The notes beneath the pieces were generated by a model. That model had not been told where the DNA came from and did not search any database. It was given only the letters and a program-made list of their open reading frames with translations. Made by a program: the position numbers and the translations under genes. From Spirochaetaceae bacterium (lineage in GTDB: Bacteria > Spirochaetota > Leptospiria > Leptospirales > Leptonemataceae): DNA of 64,000 nt. Positions 27,457 to 36,821 of the stretch are shown here, one piece after another. The stretch's first letter is position 1. Each line of letters begins with the position of its first letter. The DNA lies in the NCBI GenBank assembly GCA_002730875.1, contig PCBI01000019.1, positions 434,001 through 498,000 on the forward strand. The letters are read 5' to 3'.

Positions 27457-28587
27457 GTGGGGCTACTGCGAAGAATTGCATTCGGCACGGGGCTAATCGG
27501 CGCGACCCTGTCGCTGATTGTCTATGCCCTTTGCCTGAGCCAATACCTGGCGCGTCCATTGCCGCAAGAAGCGGACTCCCCTGGATCTTTCGGCGGCGTA
27601 TTGCATGTCCTTTCGGTGTTCGCTTTTGTGATCGCTTTTCTGCTTTTTCAGCATCGACTGCGAAACGCTCCTCCCGCCATTCGCGCGAACTCTCTTAAAT
27701 ATCTGAAGCAGACAGGACCGGCCCCCCTCCGATACATTTTGATTGGGACGCTCGTCTTTGCAGTGGCCAACCTTATCCTGCATAACCTGTTGCTCGCTGC
27801 CCTGGGCATTCCTGTGGCAGGGGCCGATGCATGCTCCTACGAGCGTATGTTTGCACCGCACTGGATTCTGTTCTTTTTAGCTGCGTCCTATCTGAGTTGG
27901 CCAGCTCCTGCCGGTGGAGCAGACGAAACCAGCCGAGAGCATTCAAAGATGCGCGCTGCGTTGACCTCAGAAATGGGAAATCCGATGCACTCGGGTGTGG
28001 GAAATGCTCTCGATTCAGATACGCGAAATGCTGTCAGGGCTCATTTTTCCACTGATCACCGGCCATCTTTAATGAAGCGCATTTTTTCGGGAGGCTTCGC
28101 GTTTGCCCTGGGCATTACAGCTGTGCTGTCTATAATTCTGGGCACTTTTGCGCTGATCTTTGAAGTCTACTTCTATCTCTTTGTGGCTCTGATGTTCGCT
28201 GTGGTGACGTATGTAAATTACCGTTACCGGAAGAAACAATGCTGGTATCATCTTCTGGCGATAAGCATTGATAGAACCGTGCGCATTCGCTATTTCGACG
28301 GCGATACTCTTCTTGAGCGCCAGTATGCAAGGGAAACTGTGCGTGCGGATTGGAAAGAGGAGGTAATTCGGGGAAATAGTATCTTCTATCTGCTAATCTT
28401 TGCGGCCGAAGAAGCGCCCCTAAAAGCCCGGGTACAGAGCCGGGAGACGACGGAGAGCAGTCAGAGCGATGGAGTGAGAGACAGTAATGGCGGCGCCCAA
28501 ATGGAGCGACTTCTGTTGCGGCAACAGGTTAACGCCTTCTGGTCCTACGAAAAACTGGATTCAGTTCATGGATTCCTGAACGCCTGA
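27457..28587 (+). CDS. Hypothetical integral membrane protein
   Basis: 376 residues with a GTG start at 27457 (weak GG-rich site before it). Four or five membrane helices fall at about 8-30, 45-65, 88-110, 128-145, and a pair at 207-255 (LSIILGTFALIFEVYFYLFVAL and next). Loop 150-200 is polar. The C-terminal part (about 258-376) is soluble, with RIRYFDGDTLLERQYARETVRADWKEE. No family recognised. It follows the groESL terminator and probably has its own promoter. Confidence 0.65.
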   Translation: MGLLRRIAFGTGLIGATLSLIVYALCLSQYLARPLPQEADSPGSFGGVLHVLSVFAFVIAFLLFQHRLRNAPPAIRANSLKYLKQTGPAPLRYILIGTLVFAVANLILHNLLLAALGIPVAGADACSYERMFAPHWILFFLAASYLSWPAPAGGADETSREHSKMRAALTSEMGNPMHSGVGNALDSDTRNAVRAHFSTDHRPSLMKRIFSGGFAFALGITAVLSIILGTFALIFEVYFYLFVALMFAVVTYVNYRYRKKQCWYHLLAISIDRTVRIRYFDGDTLLERQYARETVRADWKEEVIRGNSIFYLLIFAAEEAPLKARVQSRETTESSQSDGVRDSNGGAQMERLLLRQQVNAFWSYEKLDSVHGFLNA

Positions 28588-28758
28588 AAACTGAGTATTG
28601 TCGTTCATTCCTGCGATTCGAAATCCTGGGTCGAGATCAGGTATCGAGACCAGTCCAGCATTGCAAAAACCAGGTGTGGGGAGCCGGCTCCAGGACTTCA
28701 GTAGTGTTCCCGTCTGTTGACTGGTAACCCCCTGTGTCCGAAAATGGCCACCACGACA

Positions 28759-29829
28759 ATGAAACGAATCACATACATTTCCAATTTTAGCCGTCCTCTT
28801 AGCCTGGATGATCTGGATGCGATTAGCGAAGTATCCATTCGAAACAATAAGCGGGACGGCCTTACGGGCGCTCTATTTTGCTTCCGAAACATATTCTATC
28901 AAATCCTGGAAGGCGATGAGGAGGCAGTGGACCGTTGTTTTGCTCGTATTGAAAAGGATGACCGCCACAGTAAAGTCTTCATACTGGAAGTTGAAAGCGA
29001 TATTGAGCGTAGGAAATATGCCGAATGGGAGATGAAGCCTGTAATCCTGGACGAAAGTAGCGACCCATTGATGCGTCCCATTCGTCACCTGCTGGCTACA
29101 CTGGCCCACACTCATAGAACCCTGGAGAAATACACCCCGCAGCGAGTGCTTCGGGAAATCCAGGGCGGTGGAGCTCCGGAAGACATTCCTTCGTCTTACC
29201 AGAATCGCTGCGTAATGTTTGTTGATCTGTTTCGCTCTACCAGTATCTTTGAAAGCTGGTCCGTTGAAGCGGCGACCATGGTTCTTCATCGCTTTTATGA
29301 TACAGCGCTAAAAGCCATTCAAACGCACGGTGGCGTTGTATCGAAGCTCACCGGCGACGGAATCATGGCGTACTGGACCCAGGAGTTGGTTTCATCCGCC
29401 CTCGGTGCAGCCCGGGAGATGCTGTGGGAATTCAAGGAGCTGCGCGATAGATCTCCGGAAGCCGATAATCCGCTTCGCTTGCTCCATGCCGGTGTGGGCA
29501 TTAGCACTGGTAGAGTTCTGGAGGGAAACATCGGTTCATCTGTCTTTATGGACTACACAGTACTCGGGGATACTGTGAATTCGGCGGCCCGCCTGGAAGG
29601 GATTACTCGAAAAGCCGGCAAGTCGCTCATATTCGAATCGGGAACCCTGGAGGCTCTGAGACGAAATCCTGGCAGCGGTTGGCGAGTGCGAAAAGTGGGC
29701 AGCTATCGGGCGGCCGGAAAAGAGAGCCCCGTAGATATCTTTACCCTGGACGATCCATCGGTGGCGATTACCATGGACCACACGGAACTGCAGGAAGCGA
29801 TCCGGGCTCTTGCCGGGAAGCTTGGCTAA
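28759..29829 (+). CDS. BLUF-domain photoactivated adenylate cyclase
   Basis: 356 residues from ATG 28759, chosen by alignment with the bPAC start (MKRLVYIS); ATG 28744 and TTG 28717 are alternatives. The N-terminal BLUF domain shows Tyr6 (ITYIS), Asn30 (NNKRDGLTG) and Gln48 (FYQILEG), the residues of the flavin hydrogen-bond switch, so blue light is the likely signal. The class III cyclase core contains FVDLFRST with a metal Asp, KLTGDGIMAYW with the adenine-selecting Lys and second Asp, and YTVLGDTVNSAARLE with the Thr; all catalytic signatures are intact. The architecture equals bPAC and the described enzymes of Leptonema illini and Turneriella parva. It makes cAMP in the cytoplasm. Confidence 0.95.
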   Translation: MKRITYISNFSRPLSLDDLDAISEVSIRNNKRDGLTGALFCFRNIFYQILEGDEEAVDRCFARIEKDDRHSKVFILEVESDIERRKYAEWEMKPVILDESSDPLMRPIRHLLATLAHTHRTLEKYTPQRVLREIQGGGAPEDIPSSYQNRCVMFVDLFRSTSIFESWSVEAATMVLHRFYDTALKAIQTHGGVVSKLTGDGIMAYWTQELVSSALGAAREMLWEFKELRDRSPEADNPLRLLHAGVGISTGRVLEGNIGSSVFMDYTVLGDTVNSAARLEGITRKAGKSLIFESGTLEALRRNPGSGWRVRKVGSYRAAGKESPVDIFTLDDPSVAITMDHTELQEAIRALAGKLG

Positions 29830-30008
29830 AACCGGCGCCTGCTGTTGCAATGGGACCGGTCCTGGAAATGGGAGAACCTCGCATTCATGGGCCCGGTTGA
29901 ACCGGCCGTTTCGGTAAAGCGGGAGTTGCGCTGGATCGGAAGTCTGGTAGCTGATCGTTTAGAGAGTGCTGCAGGCGCCCCGCGGTCAGGGGTAATCTGG
30001 ATTTGTGC

Positions 30009-30392
30009 ATGAAATCAAAGAAGATCCTTCTAATCGACGATAGCGAACCCATTCATCAGCTCCTGGAAGTATATAGTAAACGCACGGAGTATGAGCTCCT
30101 TTCGGCGCGAAATATGGAGGAGGCGTTGAACGCCTTGCGAGAGGAGCCTTTCGATCTGGTCTTGCTGGACATTGAGCTCGAGGAAACCACCGGTTTTGAT
30201 TTGCTTCCTCGAATCCAGAAGACTCTGAACCAGGCCGGGTTGCCCCTACCGCCGGTAGTGGCGATGAGCGCGCATTCAGGCCAGGACTTCATTCTGGAAT
30301 TGATGCGGGCGGGTTTCACTGGTCGATTGAAGAAACCTGTTAGCAGGCTAACCTTCGAGAAGGCCTTGGAACGGTACTTACCGGGCTCCTAA
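30009..30392 (+). CDS. Single-domain CheY-like response regulator
   Basis: 127 residues from ATG 30009 (TTG 30003 is also in frame). It is a receiver domain alone: acidic pair IDDSE near 10, phospho-acceptor Asp in LVLLDIELEE near residue 55, Ser in AMSAHS near 88, and conserved Lys in LKKPVS. The usual MPxxDG after the Asp reads ELEETTG, a departure from the family. It lies 179 bases after the BLUF cyclase with no T-rich terminator between them. Partner kinase unknown. Confidence 0.9.
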   Translation: MKSKKILLIDDSEPIHQLLEVYSKRTEYELLSARNMEEALNALREEPFDLVLLDIELEETTGFDLLPRIQKTLNQAGLPLPPVVAMSAHSGQDFILELMRAGFTGRLKKPVSRLTFEKALERYLPGS

Positions 30393-30538
30393 GAGCGATA
30401 TAGCCGACTGCGTGTGGCGCAGAGCATTCAACCAGCCTGGCGTCGGACACTCCAATGGGTACCCGCTTGAAAAGGCGGCCAGATTTCCAGACCTGTTTCC
30501 GGTCAGGCTTCGGCGAATTGTATTGACCTGATTGGCAC

Positions 30539-30560
30539 CGCCTGAAGTCTATCAGGCGTC
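30539..30560 (+). promoter_or_regulatory. Hairpin that can hide the ribosome-binding site of the next gene
   Basis: CGCCTGA (30539-30545) pairs perfectly with TCAGGCG (30552-30558) around AGTCTA. The only Shine-Dalgarno-like AGG (30554-30556) lies in the 3' arm, four bases before the TTG start at 30561. An in-frame TGA at 30543-30545 excludes an earlier start, so control of translation by opening this stem is plausible. Confidence 0.5.
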
Positions 30561-32012
30561 TTGAAACAGATTTCTACAGGTGTAATTGCGGCGGCTGGTA
30601 AAGGCACAAGATCCTACCCCCGAACTACGTTTATTCCCAAGCCACTGTTCCGTATTGACGGAAAAAGTATTCTGGAGAAGAACATTGAATTGCTGGTGAA
30701 GAAGATCAAGGTGAAGCAGATCTTTGTCATCGTTGGTCATCTTGCCGAGCAGGTCATGGCCGAGGTGGACCGGATCCGACCCCTATATCCAGGGGTGAGT
30801 ATAGAAACCAGCTTCTGGACTCGCAAGGGCCTGGCCAGCGATGTAGCTTCCCTGGAAGGCAAATTCCAGGGCCCCTTTGTTACAATTCTGGGAGATGAGC
30901 TCTACCATAACTCGGATCATCAAAAGATCCTGGCTACCCTGAAGAAGCATCCAGGTCTAACCGCCAGCGTGGCCGTTAAAGAGACTCCACTCGTTTCGCA
31001 CATCAAAAAGAATTACTCGGTGGAACTGGAAAAGGAGCGCGTGCTCCGACTGGTGGAAAAGCCCGAGAATCCGGCGAATCGACTTCTGGGATTGGGGACC
31101 TACCTCTTCACCGAGCAGTATTTCGAAACCTTTCGGACCACTCCGCCTTCGGAGCGCACTGGCGTCATCGAGATTACGGAAGTCATAGATCGCATGGCTC
31201 GTGAAACCGGAGCTGTTTATGCGACCATGGTTAGATGCGGTTACTTCAACATTAACTCGCTGCAGGATTACCATCATGCGGTGTACGAAATTCGAAACGA
31301 AGATTTTGATCGATTCAAGAAAACGCTGATTATACCGGCCGCCAATCGGGAGCAATCCATCGATGATGTCTTGAACGACTTCAAGGATTCCGTGGATCAG
31401 ATTATTGTCGTGGATGCGGGCTCCGAAGACCGCACCCGCGAAATAGCTCGAAGCCATGGAGCCACAGTGGTAGCGTTTGCCGGCCCGCGAGAGAAAGAGG
31501 GCGCCATGGTAATGGCGGGTCTGGAAGCCGCCCGCGGCGATATCTGCGTAGTAGCGTCGGCGGATGGCACATTCAGGAGCAAAGACCTGCCGAAGCTTCT
31601 TGAATACATGAAGGACTGCGACATGGCCATCGGGACCCGCACCACCCGGCAGATGATCGAGCAGGGGGCAAATTTAAAGCCCATGCGAAGGATCCTCAAT
31701 CTGTTTGGCGGCAAGATGATTGAGCTATTCTACTGGGGTATGGAACCCAGGTTCACCGATGCGAGCTGTCGTTATTTCTGTCTGTGGAAGGATACCTTCA
31801 TGAAAATCCGACCCAGACTACACGAAGACGGGTCATTGTACATCGCCGAAATGATGACCGAGATCGTACGGTCCCTGTACCGATGCATTGAAGTGCCCGT
31901 AACCTTTTTTAAGCCCGTGAAGGATCAGGCGGCCGGCGACATCCGTAGCATCGGCGATCTATTCCGGTTGTCCGGAATGCTTCTGAAAAAGAAGTTTGGC
32001 AAGATTCACTGA
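30561..32012 (+). CDS. Fused sugar nucleotidyltransferase and family 2 glycosyltransferase
   Basis: 483 residues with a TTG start, the only start after an in-frame stop. Residues 1-250 are a nucleotidyltransferase: GVIAAAGKGTRSYPRTTFIP is the pyrophosphorylase signature, followed by FVTILGDELYH and LRLVEKPENP. Residues 255-483 are a GT-A glycosyltransferase: LIIPAANREQSIDDVLND, IIVVDAGSEDRTREIA and ADGTFRSKDLP with the metal Asp, much like dolichyl-phosphate-mannose synthases. The fusion suggests activation of a sugar and its transfer in one protein. It begins a run of three glycan genes. Confidence 0.88.
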   Translation: MKQISTGVIAAAGKGTRSYPRTTFIPKPLFRIDGKSILEKNIELLVKKIKVKQIFVIVGHLAEQVMAEVDRIRPLYPGVSIETSFWTRKGLASDVASLEGKFQGPFVTILGDELYHNSDHQKILATLKKHPGLTASVAVKETPLVSHIKKNYSVELEKERVLRLVEKPENPANRLLGLGTYLFTEQYFETFRTTPPSERTGVIEITEVIDRMARETGAVYATMVRCGYFNINSLQDYHHAVYEIRNEDFDRFKKTLIIPAANREQSIDDVLNDFKDSVDQIIVVDAGSEDRTREIARSHGATVVAFAGPREKEGAMVMAGLEAARGDICVVASADGTFRSKDLPKLLEYMKDCDMAIGTRTTRQMIEQGANLKPMRRILNLFGGKMIELFYWGMEPRFTDASCRYFCLWKDTFMKIRPRLHEDGSLYIAEMMTEIVRSLYRCIEVPVTFFKPVKDQAAGDIRSIGDLFRLSGMLLKKKFGKIH

Positions 32013-32202
32013 GCTTGACGTAGAAAGCACCGAACCATCAATCGTAATACATACGTTACAGTGCCGTATCCGCCAGGGCTATGAACCGGGCGGTTTCATG
32101 GGCTGTTCCATTGCGACCAGAAATGGCGCAAAAAAAGAAGGCTATGCCGACCTGCATGCCGGGGCATGCCCGTCTGGCAGACTGCAAAAGAAAGAGGAAG
32201 AA

Positions 32203-33234
32203 ATGAAAGTACTGGTTACCGGCGGATGTGGATTTCTGGGATCCCATGTTTGTGAGCATTTTAGAAAGGAAGGCTGGGAAGTGGTCAGCTTCGATAACAT
32301 GACCAAATACGAGCTCAAGCGGACCGGCTATGGTACCGAGGCCACTCGAGACTTCAACTGGGATTATCTGAAGGGCCTGGGCGTCGAAATGGTGAAGGGC
32401 GATATCCGCAATCTGGAGCATCTAATGGACCGTAGCACCGGAACGGACTACATCGTTCATACAGCCGCTCAACCTGCCATGACCATTTCCTGGGAGGATC
32501 CGGAGCATGATTTTACGACGAACGTCACCGGAACCTTCAATGTAATGCAGGCCGCCCGGGCTCATAATATTCCGGTTGTAAATACCAGTTCGATTCACGT
32601 ATACGGAAACTCCATAAACGACTCTCTAACCGAATCCGATACCAGCTACGAACGAGACCCTGTGTCGATTCCGGAAACCCAGCCCGTAATGGTGGGGGAA
32701 ATCAGTCCCTTACATGCATCCAAAATGAGCGCCGAGCATTATGTGCGATCTTTTCATGATATGTATGATCTGAAATCGGCCAGCTTTCGCTTTACTGGCA
32801 TTTACGGCCCCCGGCAGTTTGGAGGGGAGGACCATGGTTGGGTGGCCAACTTTGTGATTCGAGCTGTCTTTGGCCTGCCCATTCGCATCTTTGGAACCGG
32901 AAAGCAGGCGCGAGATATACTTTATGCTGCCGACGGCGCGGACAGCTATCTGAAGTTCTTCAAGGATCCACAGCCCGGAGTGTATAACATTGGTGGCGGT
33001 CCCGAGCACAAGATCTCCCTGGTGGAATGCATTGCCATGATCGGGGAAATTCTGGGCAAAAAGATCGAAGTTAGTATTGAAGCGGAACGTCCAGGCGATA
33101 TGCGTTACTTCATTTGCGATATTTCGCAAGCGCGGAAGTTCGGTTTCGACCCCAAAATCAAACCTCGCGAAGGCGTCGAAAAGCTGATTCGCTGGGTAGA
33201 AGAAAACAGGAAGGTATTTGAGGTCAAGGCTTGA
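32203..33234 (+). CDS. NAD-dependent nucleotide-sugar epimerase/dehydratase family
   Basis: 343 residues from ATG 32203, with AGAGGAAG upstream; the open frame back to 31996 is not protein-like. The extended SDR fold is clear: Rossmann GGCGFLGSHV at 8-17, VVSFDNMTKYELKR, NTSSIHVYGNS. The region FTGIYGPRQFGGEDHGW resembles CDP-tyvelose/paratose 2-epimerases. The catalytic YxxxK reads Leu170-His-Ala-Ser-Lys174, so the Tyr is missing. It overlaps the next gene at TTGA and lies 190 bases after the fused transferase. A GCATGCC/GGCATGC hairpin (32154-32169) is in that gap. Confidence 0.88.
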   Translation: MKVLVTGGCGFLGSHVCEHFRKEGWEVVSFDNMTKYELKRTGYGTEATRDFNWDYLKGLGVEMVKGDIRNLEHLMDRSTGTDYIVHTAAQPAMTISWEDPEHDFTTNVTGTFNVMQAARAHNIPVVNTSSIHVYGNSINDSLTESDTSYERDPVSIPETQPVMVGEISPLHASKMSAEHYVRSFHDMYDLKSASFRFTGIYGPRQFGGEDHGWVANFVIRAVFGLPIRIFGTGKQARDILYAADGADSYLKFFKDPQPGVYNIGGGPEHKISLVECIAMIGEILGKKIEVSIEAERPGDMRYFICDISQARKFGFDPKIKPREGVEKLIRWVEENRKVFEVKA

Positions 33235-35201
33235 GAACCCTGATCATTATTCCAGCCTACAACGAAGAAAGCACCATCGAAGAGGTGGTGCGAGGCGCTT
33301 CCGAATACTGCGACGTTTGTGTCGTGGATGACGCTTCGAAGGACCGAACGCCGGAAATTCTGGCGAACTTGAAATCGGAGTTCCAGGGAAGAAAGACAGG
33401 TACTCTACACATCATACGCCACGAAAGCAATACGCACATTCCTGGCGGTATTCAAGATGGGATGCGTTACGCCTGGGAGCAGGATTACGACTATGTAATC
33501 ACAATGGATGCCGGGATGTCCCATCTTCCGTCGGACCTTCCTTTGTTTCTGGATGCCGGCGATCAGGATCTGGTCATTGGAAGGCGTCATCAGACGGAGA
33601 ACGTTCCACTCTACAGGAAGTTAATTTCCTGGAAGGCCGCCCGGGTCATGAACTATTGTCTTTCCGATGGGCTTTTCGATCTGAAGGGACCCGGTATACA
33701 GGACTGCACCTCGGGGTACCGCCGATACAGCAAAAAGATTTATTCCATCATAGCCGGCGCTGAACTGGAATCTCGCGCTTTTGATTTCCATATGGAGTCT
33801 TTGTATCTGGCCGTCAGAAACGGCGCCAGCTTCAAAGAAGTTCCCATCACTTATAAGTTCTCCACGTCCTCATTTAATCGCAAAGTGCTTCTTCAGGCCA
33901 TGGTGTTCGCTCGTCACCTCTACAGAAAGAAGCTGCATATGGAAGAACCTCATGAGCCCGGCAGGCTGGTGCGGTGGCAGCAAGCAATATACTCACCGCT
34001 GAAACATCTGGATAAACCTTATCTGGCGCTGGGGCTGTTCTTTCTGATTTACGGCGCCGTCACCTATTTCCACGTTCAGAAGTATGATATGAACTTCTCC
34101 TCCATGGTTCGCTTTGGACTGGAGTTTGCGGAGTCCAATCCGGATCATGTTCCACCGGACGCCGTTTTCTACAAGAGTCAGGACGGCGACCTGGGAGCCG
34201 GCTATGATGGGCAGATATTCTATTTCTATAGTCGCTCAATAAGCGAAGGGCTGGATTATCCTTCCAGCGAAGGAGTGGATAAAGACGGTCAGATTGATGC
34301 CAGTTACAGGGCCCCCCGGATAGGCTATCCGTTTCTCATTGGGCTGTTTGGCTTCCTGGGACCGAATGCGGCGCTTTTTGGGATGTTCTTCTGGAACCTG
34401 GGACTCATGTCTCTGGCTTATCTTTGCCTTCGCCAGATACTGGGTACAAACAGCCCACTGGCCATCTTCTATCTTCTATCTCCCTTTGCCCTGGGCAGCT
34501 ATCACCTGCTGGTAAGCGATGCGGTGATGGTGTCCACTGTTGTCATCGCTTACTGGGCTTATCAGAGAGAGCGACTGCTCCTTTTCTGGGGTCTGGCAAG
34601 CCTGGCCATTATCACAAAAGAGCCCGCATTGTTTCTGCTGTTTCCCCTGGGACTCTACGAGTTGATTCGTCTGGATTTTCGTAAGGCGGCGGTAATCCTG
34701 GCAACTCTCATTATTCCGGTGGGGTGGCATACCTATCTCCGGTTCACCCTGCCTGAATGGACTCCTACGCGCCTGGGTGTCTTTATTCAGCCGATGCAGG
34801 GCATGCAGGAATACCTGAAGGAGGTGATGCTTTCGATCCAGAATCCGGATAGTAGCCTGAAAGACATTGCCCGCACACTCAGTCGTATGCCGCTTCTGTT
34901 CCTGTGGCTTGCAGGACTGGTTGCTCTGCTAACGGGTAGGCATCGGAAAGGATTTGCCATGCGATTGGGACTGTTTCTTTCTCTTGCGATGGTATTTGTG
35001 GCGGATCATTATTATTTCTGGTCTGTTTACGACAATATCTCGCGCATGTTTACTATGACCGTGGCTCTGGTTCTACTGTTGAAGTCCCGGGATCACAATA
35101 TCCTGGATCTGCCATTTCATGTAGTTTCGCTGGGTGTTCTACTCCTTTATCTGGTGCGGGTGATCTGGATTACTCCGGTATTGCCTCACGTGATTCGCTA
35201 A
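33231..35201 (+). CDS. GT2 glycosyltransferase fused to polytopic membrane domain
   Basis: 656 residues. The TTG start overlaps the previous stop (TTGA), implying coupled translation. Residues 1-235 are a GT-A family 2 domain: LIIIPAYNEESTIEEVV, VVDDASKDRTPE, ITMDAGMSHLPSD (an MDAG in the metal-motif position) and LIGRRH-like VIGRRHQ. From about 265 onward about nine or ten membrane helices follow, beginning YLALGLFFLIYGAV, with a long polar loop at about 285-360. This resembles polyisoprenyl-phosphate glycosyltransferases joined to a GT-C-like membrane transferase. Probably moves lipid-linked sugar to an extracytoplasmic glycan. Confidence 0.85.
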   Translation: MRTLIIIPAYNEESTIEEVVRGASEYCDVCVVDDASKDRTPEILANLKSEFQGRKTGTLHIIRHESNTHIPGGIQDGMRYAWEQDYDYVITMDAGMSHLPSDLPLFLDAGDQDLVIGRRHQTENVPLYRKLISWKAARVMNYCLSDGLFDLKGPGIQDCTSGYRRYSKKIYSIIAGAELESRAFDFHMESLYLAVRNGASFKEVPITYKFSTSSFNRKVLLQAMVFARHLYRKKLHMEEPHEPGRLVRWQQAIYSPLKHLDKPYLALGLFFLIYGAVTYFHVQKYDMNFSSMVRFGLEFAESNPDHVPPDAVFYKSQDGDLGAGYDGQIFYFYSRSISEGLDYPSSEGVDKDGQIDASYRAPRIGYPFLIGLFGFLGPNAALFGMFFWNLGLMSLAYLCLRQILGTNSPLAIFYLLSPFALGSYHLLVSDAVMVSTVVIAYWAYQRERLLLFWGLASLAIITKEPALFLLFPLGLYELIRLDFRKAAVILATLIIPVGWHTYLRFTLPEWTPTRLGVFIQPMQGMQEYLKEVMLSIQNPDSSLKDIARTLSRMPLLFLWLAGLVALLTGRHRKGFAMRLGLFLSLAMVFVADHYYFWSVYDNISRMFTMTVALVLLLKSRDHNILDLPFHVVSLGVLLLYLVRVIWITPVLPHVIR

Positions 35202-35307
35202 AGCGCAGTTTGCTTCTTCCAAATTGATTAGAGTGCCAATGCTTCACCGTTGCCCAGAAAGGAATCCAATAGGAATCCGCAATAGAGCCTGGGGCTAACC
35301 GGTATTT

Positions 35308-36060
35308 TCAGAAACCGGGCATAGGCGCAACCTCATTACGGACCACCGCGGCTGTGGGCACCGAGATGGACTTGTCCTCGTTGAAAGCAACGGTGGTGGT
35401 GTCCCCACTGTCGCGCGTCTGAACATGGAGAAAACTCCGCCCGTCCTTCAATACGACCAATCGATCGTATCGACTGGCCGGGGCAATGGATTGCTCGAAT
35501 AGGCCTCCTTCTTCCATGTCCTTGAGAATGTGACCAAACAGAAGAGCCAGCGCTTCGGACGCTTTGTCCGGGTACGAATCAAACTGCAAAGCGCAAATCA
35601 ATAAAGTTCCTGTTAGACCCCAGGTCTCAAAGTCGTACTGAAAGCTACGAATAGCGCGACCGGATTTTCCCACTACGACGTAGACCTGATTTTCAACGGT
35701 CATGGTTTTCATTGGGATGATCCCGGCAGTTAAGAAAAAGCCCCACACAGACACTCCCTGAATGAAGCTAACATCTCTGGGGGTTACCTGTCGCACCTGA
35801 ACAAACAATTGTAAACCGCCGGGGCCCACCGGTACGCCTTTTTCCAATAAGGACTTTGAAATGGCATCAGAAACCCTTTCGCTTGTCATTTCTCGAGTGG
35901 AAACAGTGAGAGCGGATTGAGACGCAACGCGAAACTCGATGGGAGGCAGACCATTAAAGGTTCGGTCCACTTCTTTCACTTCATTCAATAGAATGCAACC
36001 GTTCAGGCTAAAGGTCATCCCGGTAGCAAGGAGAATTGTAATAAATTGCCTAGTTTTCAT
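35308..36060 (-). CDS. Putative lipoprotein, unknown function
   Basis: 250 residues from ATG 36060, which lies within the end of the upstream gene (11-base overlap). MKTRQFITILLATGMTFSLNGC gives a lipobox with Cys22. The mature part is mixed alpha/beta and includes a hydrophobic stretch (VSVWGFFLTAGIIPMKTMTV) near 120 and a Thr/Ser-rich end. No family recognised. It follows and overlaps another lipoprotein gene, so the pair form an operon. Confidence 0.68.
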   Translation of the reverse strand: MKTRQFITILLATGMTFSLNGCILLNEVKEVDRTFNGLPPIEFRVASQSALTVSTREMTSERVSDAISKSLLEKGVPVGPGGLQLFVQVRQVTPRDVSFIQGVSVWGFFLTAGIIPMKTMTVENQVYVVVGKSGRAIRSFQYDFETWGLTGTLLICALQFDSYPDKASEALALLFGHILKDMEEGGLFEQSIAPASRYDRLVVLKDGRSFLHVQTRDSGDTTTVAFNEDKSISVPTAAVVRNEVAPMPGF

Positions 36061-36676
36061 ACCTGAACTCCATACCATTGAAGGCGGGATAGAGCATGAT
36101 CAGATTGGCCCTTGCCTTCTCGAAGTTTTCTCGGCTATAGGAAGCGTCCTTCAGGCTACCGTAGGTTGACATTTCATTGATTCCATGCTCCACCCTTATA
36201 CGGGCCTCGTAATGGCCACCGTAAACCACCTGTCCGGGGCCTACGGACAGCTTTGCTGGCATCTCAGAGCGGCCCGGGAAAGATCTTCTTTCTTCCCCTG
36301 ATAGTTTATCAGTAATATTTGAGAAACTATACGCCGGTTTGTAGACCCCCGGCGGAACTTGTAGTGCGTAAGTGCCGAGTACCGTATCGGGCAATATATG
36401 AAACTTTATCGGTTGTCCCGTGAACTCATTTTCCCAGGCCACTCCAATATGGATGCCCGCGACACCCACGGGAGTATCCAGCGAGTCCATATAAACGGAA
36501 ACGAAAATATATCCATCATTCGCCGAAGCGGACCCCGGTTCACGACTCTCGGGCTCGTACGGACTAAATAGCATCGGCGTGAAGCACTGCGTTTCCAGAA
36601 TGCAAATCAACAGGACATAAACCCAGGCCCCAAATCTACTTTTTCTAGAGCTAAAACGTTTTATCTGATTTGCCAT
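36050..36676 (-). CDS. Putative lipoprotein, unknown function
   Basis: 208 residues from ATG 36676; the longer frame to 36733 is less likely. A basic segment and WVYVLLICILETQCF end at a probable lipidation Cys near residue 31. The mature protein is beta-rich, with a carboxypeptidase-regulatory-like flavour (TYALQVPPGVYKPAYSFS, a prealbumin-type strand pair), which is a tentative comparison. It overlaps the next gene and is divergent from the small frames at 36822. Confidence 0.65.
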   Translation of the reverse strand: MANQIKRFSSRKSRFGAWVYVLLICILETQCFTPMLFSPYEPESREPGSASANDGYIFVSVYMDSLDTPVGVAGIHIGVAWENEFTGQPIKFHILPDTVLGTYALQVPPGVYKPAYSFSNITDKLSGEERRSFPGRSEMPAKLSVGPGQVVYGGHYEARIRVEHGINEMSTYGSLKDASYSRENFEKARANLIMLYPAFNGMEFRYEN

Positions 36677-36821
36677 TCCTGCTTCTTCCTTCAACCGGGT
36701 AATTAGTAGGGCGAAGGACAGAGTGTATGTCAAGGCCTTCTATACGTAATTCGAACGAGTTTACGAGCCGCGGGGATAACCTCCAGTGGATTCTTTGAAT
36801 TATAGTTCAAGGAGATCTTCC

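Noticed and set aside
30393..30560. tRNA or small RNA gene after the response regulator
   Set aside because: No cloverleaf could be drawn; only the hairpin at 30539-30558 stands out.
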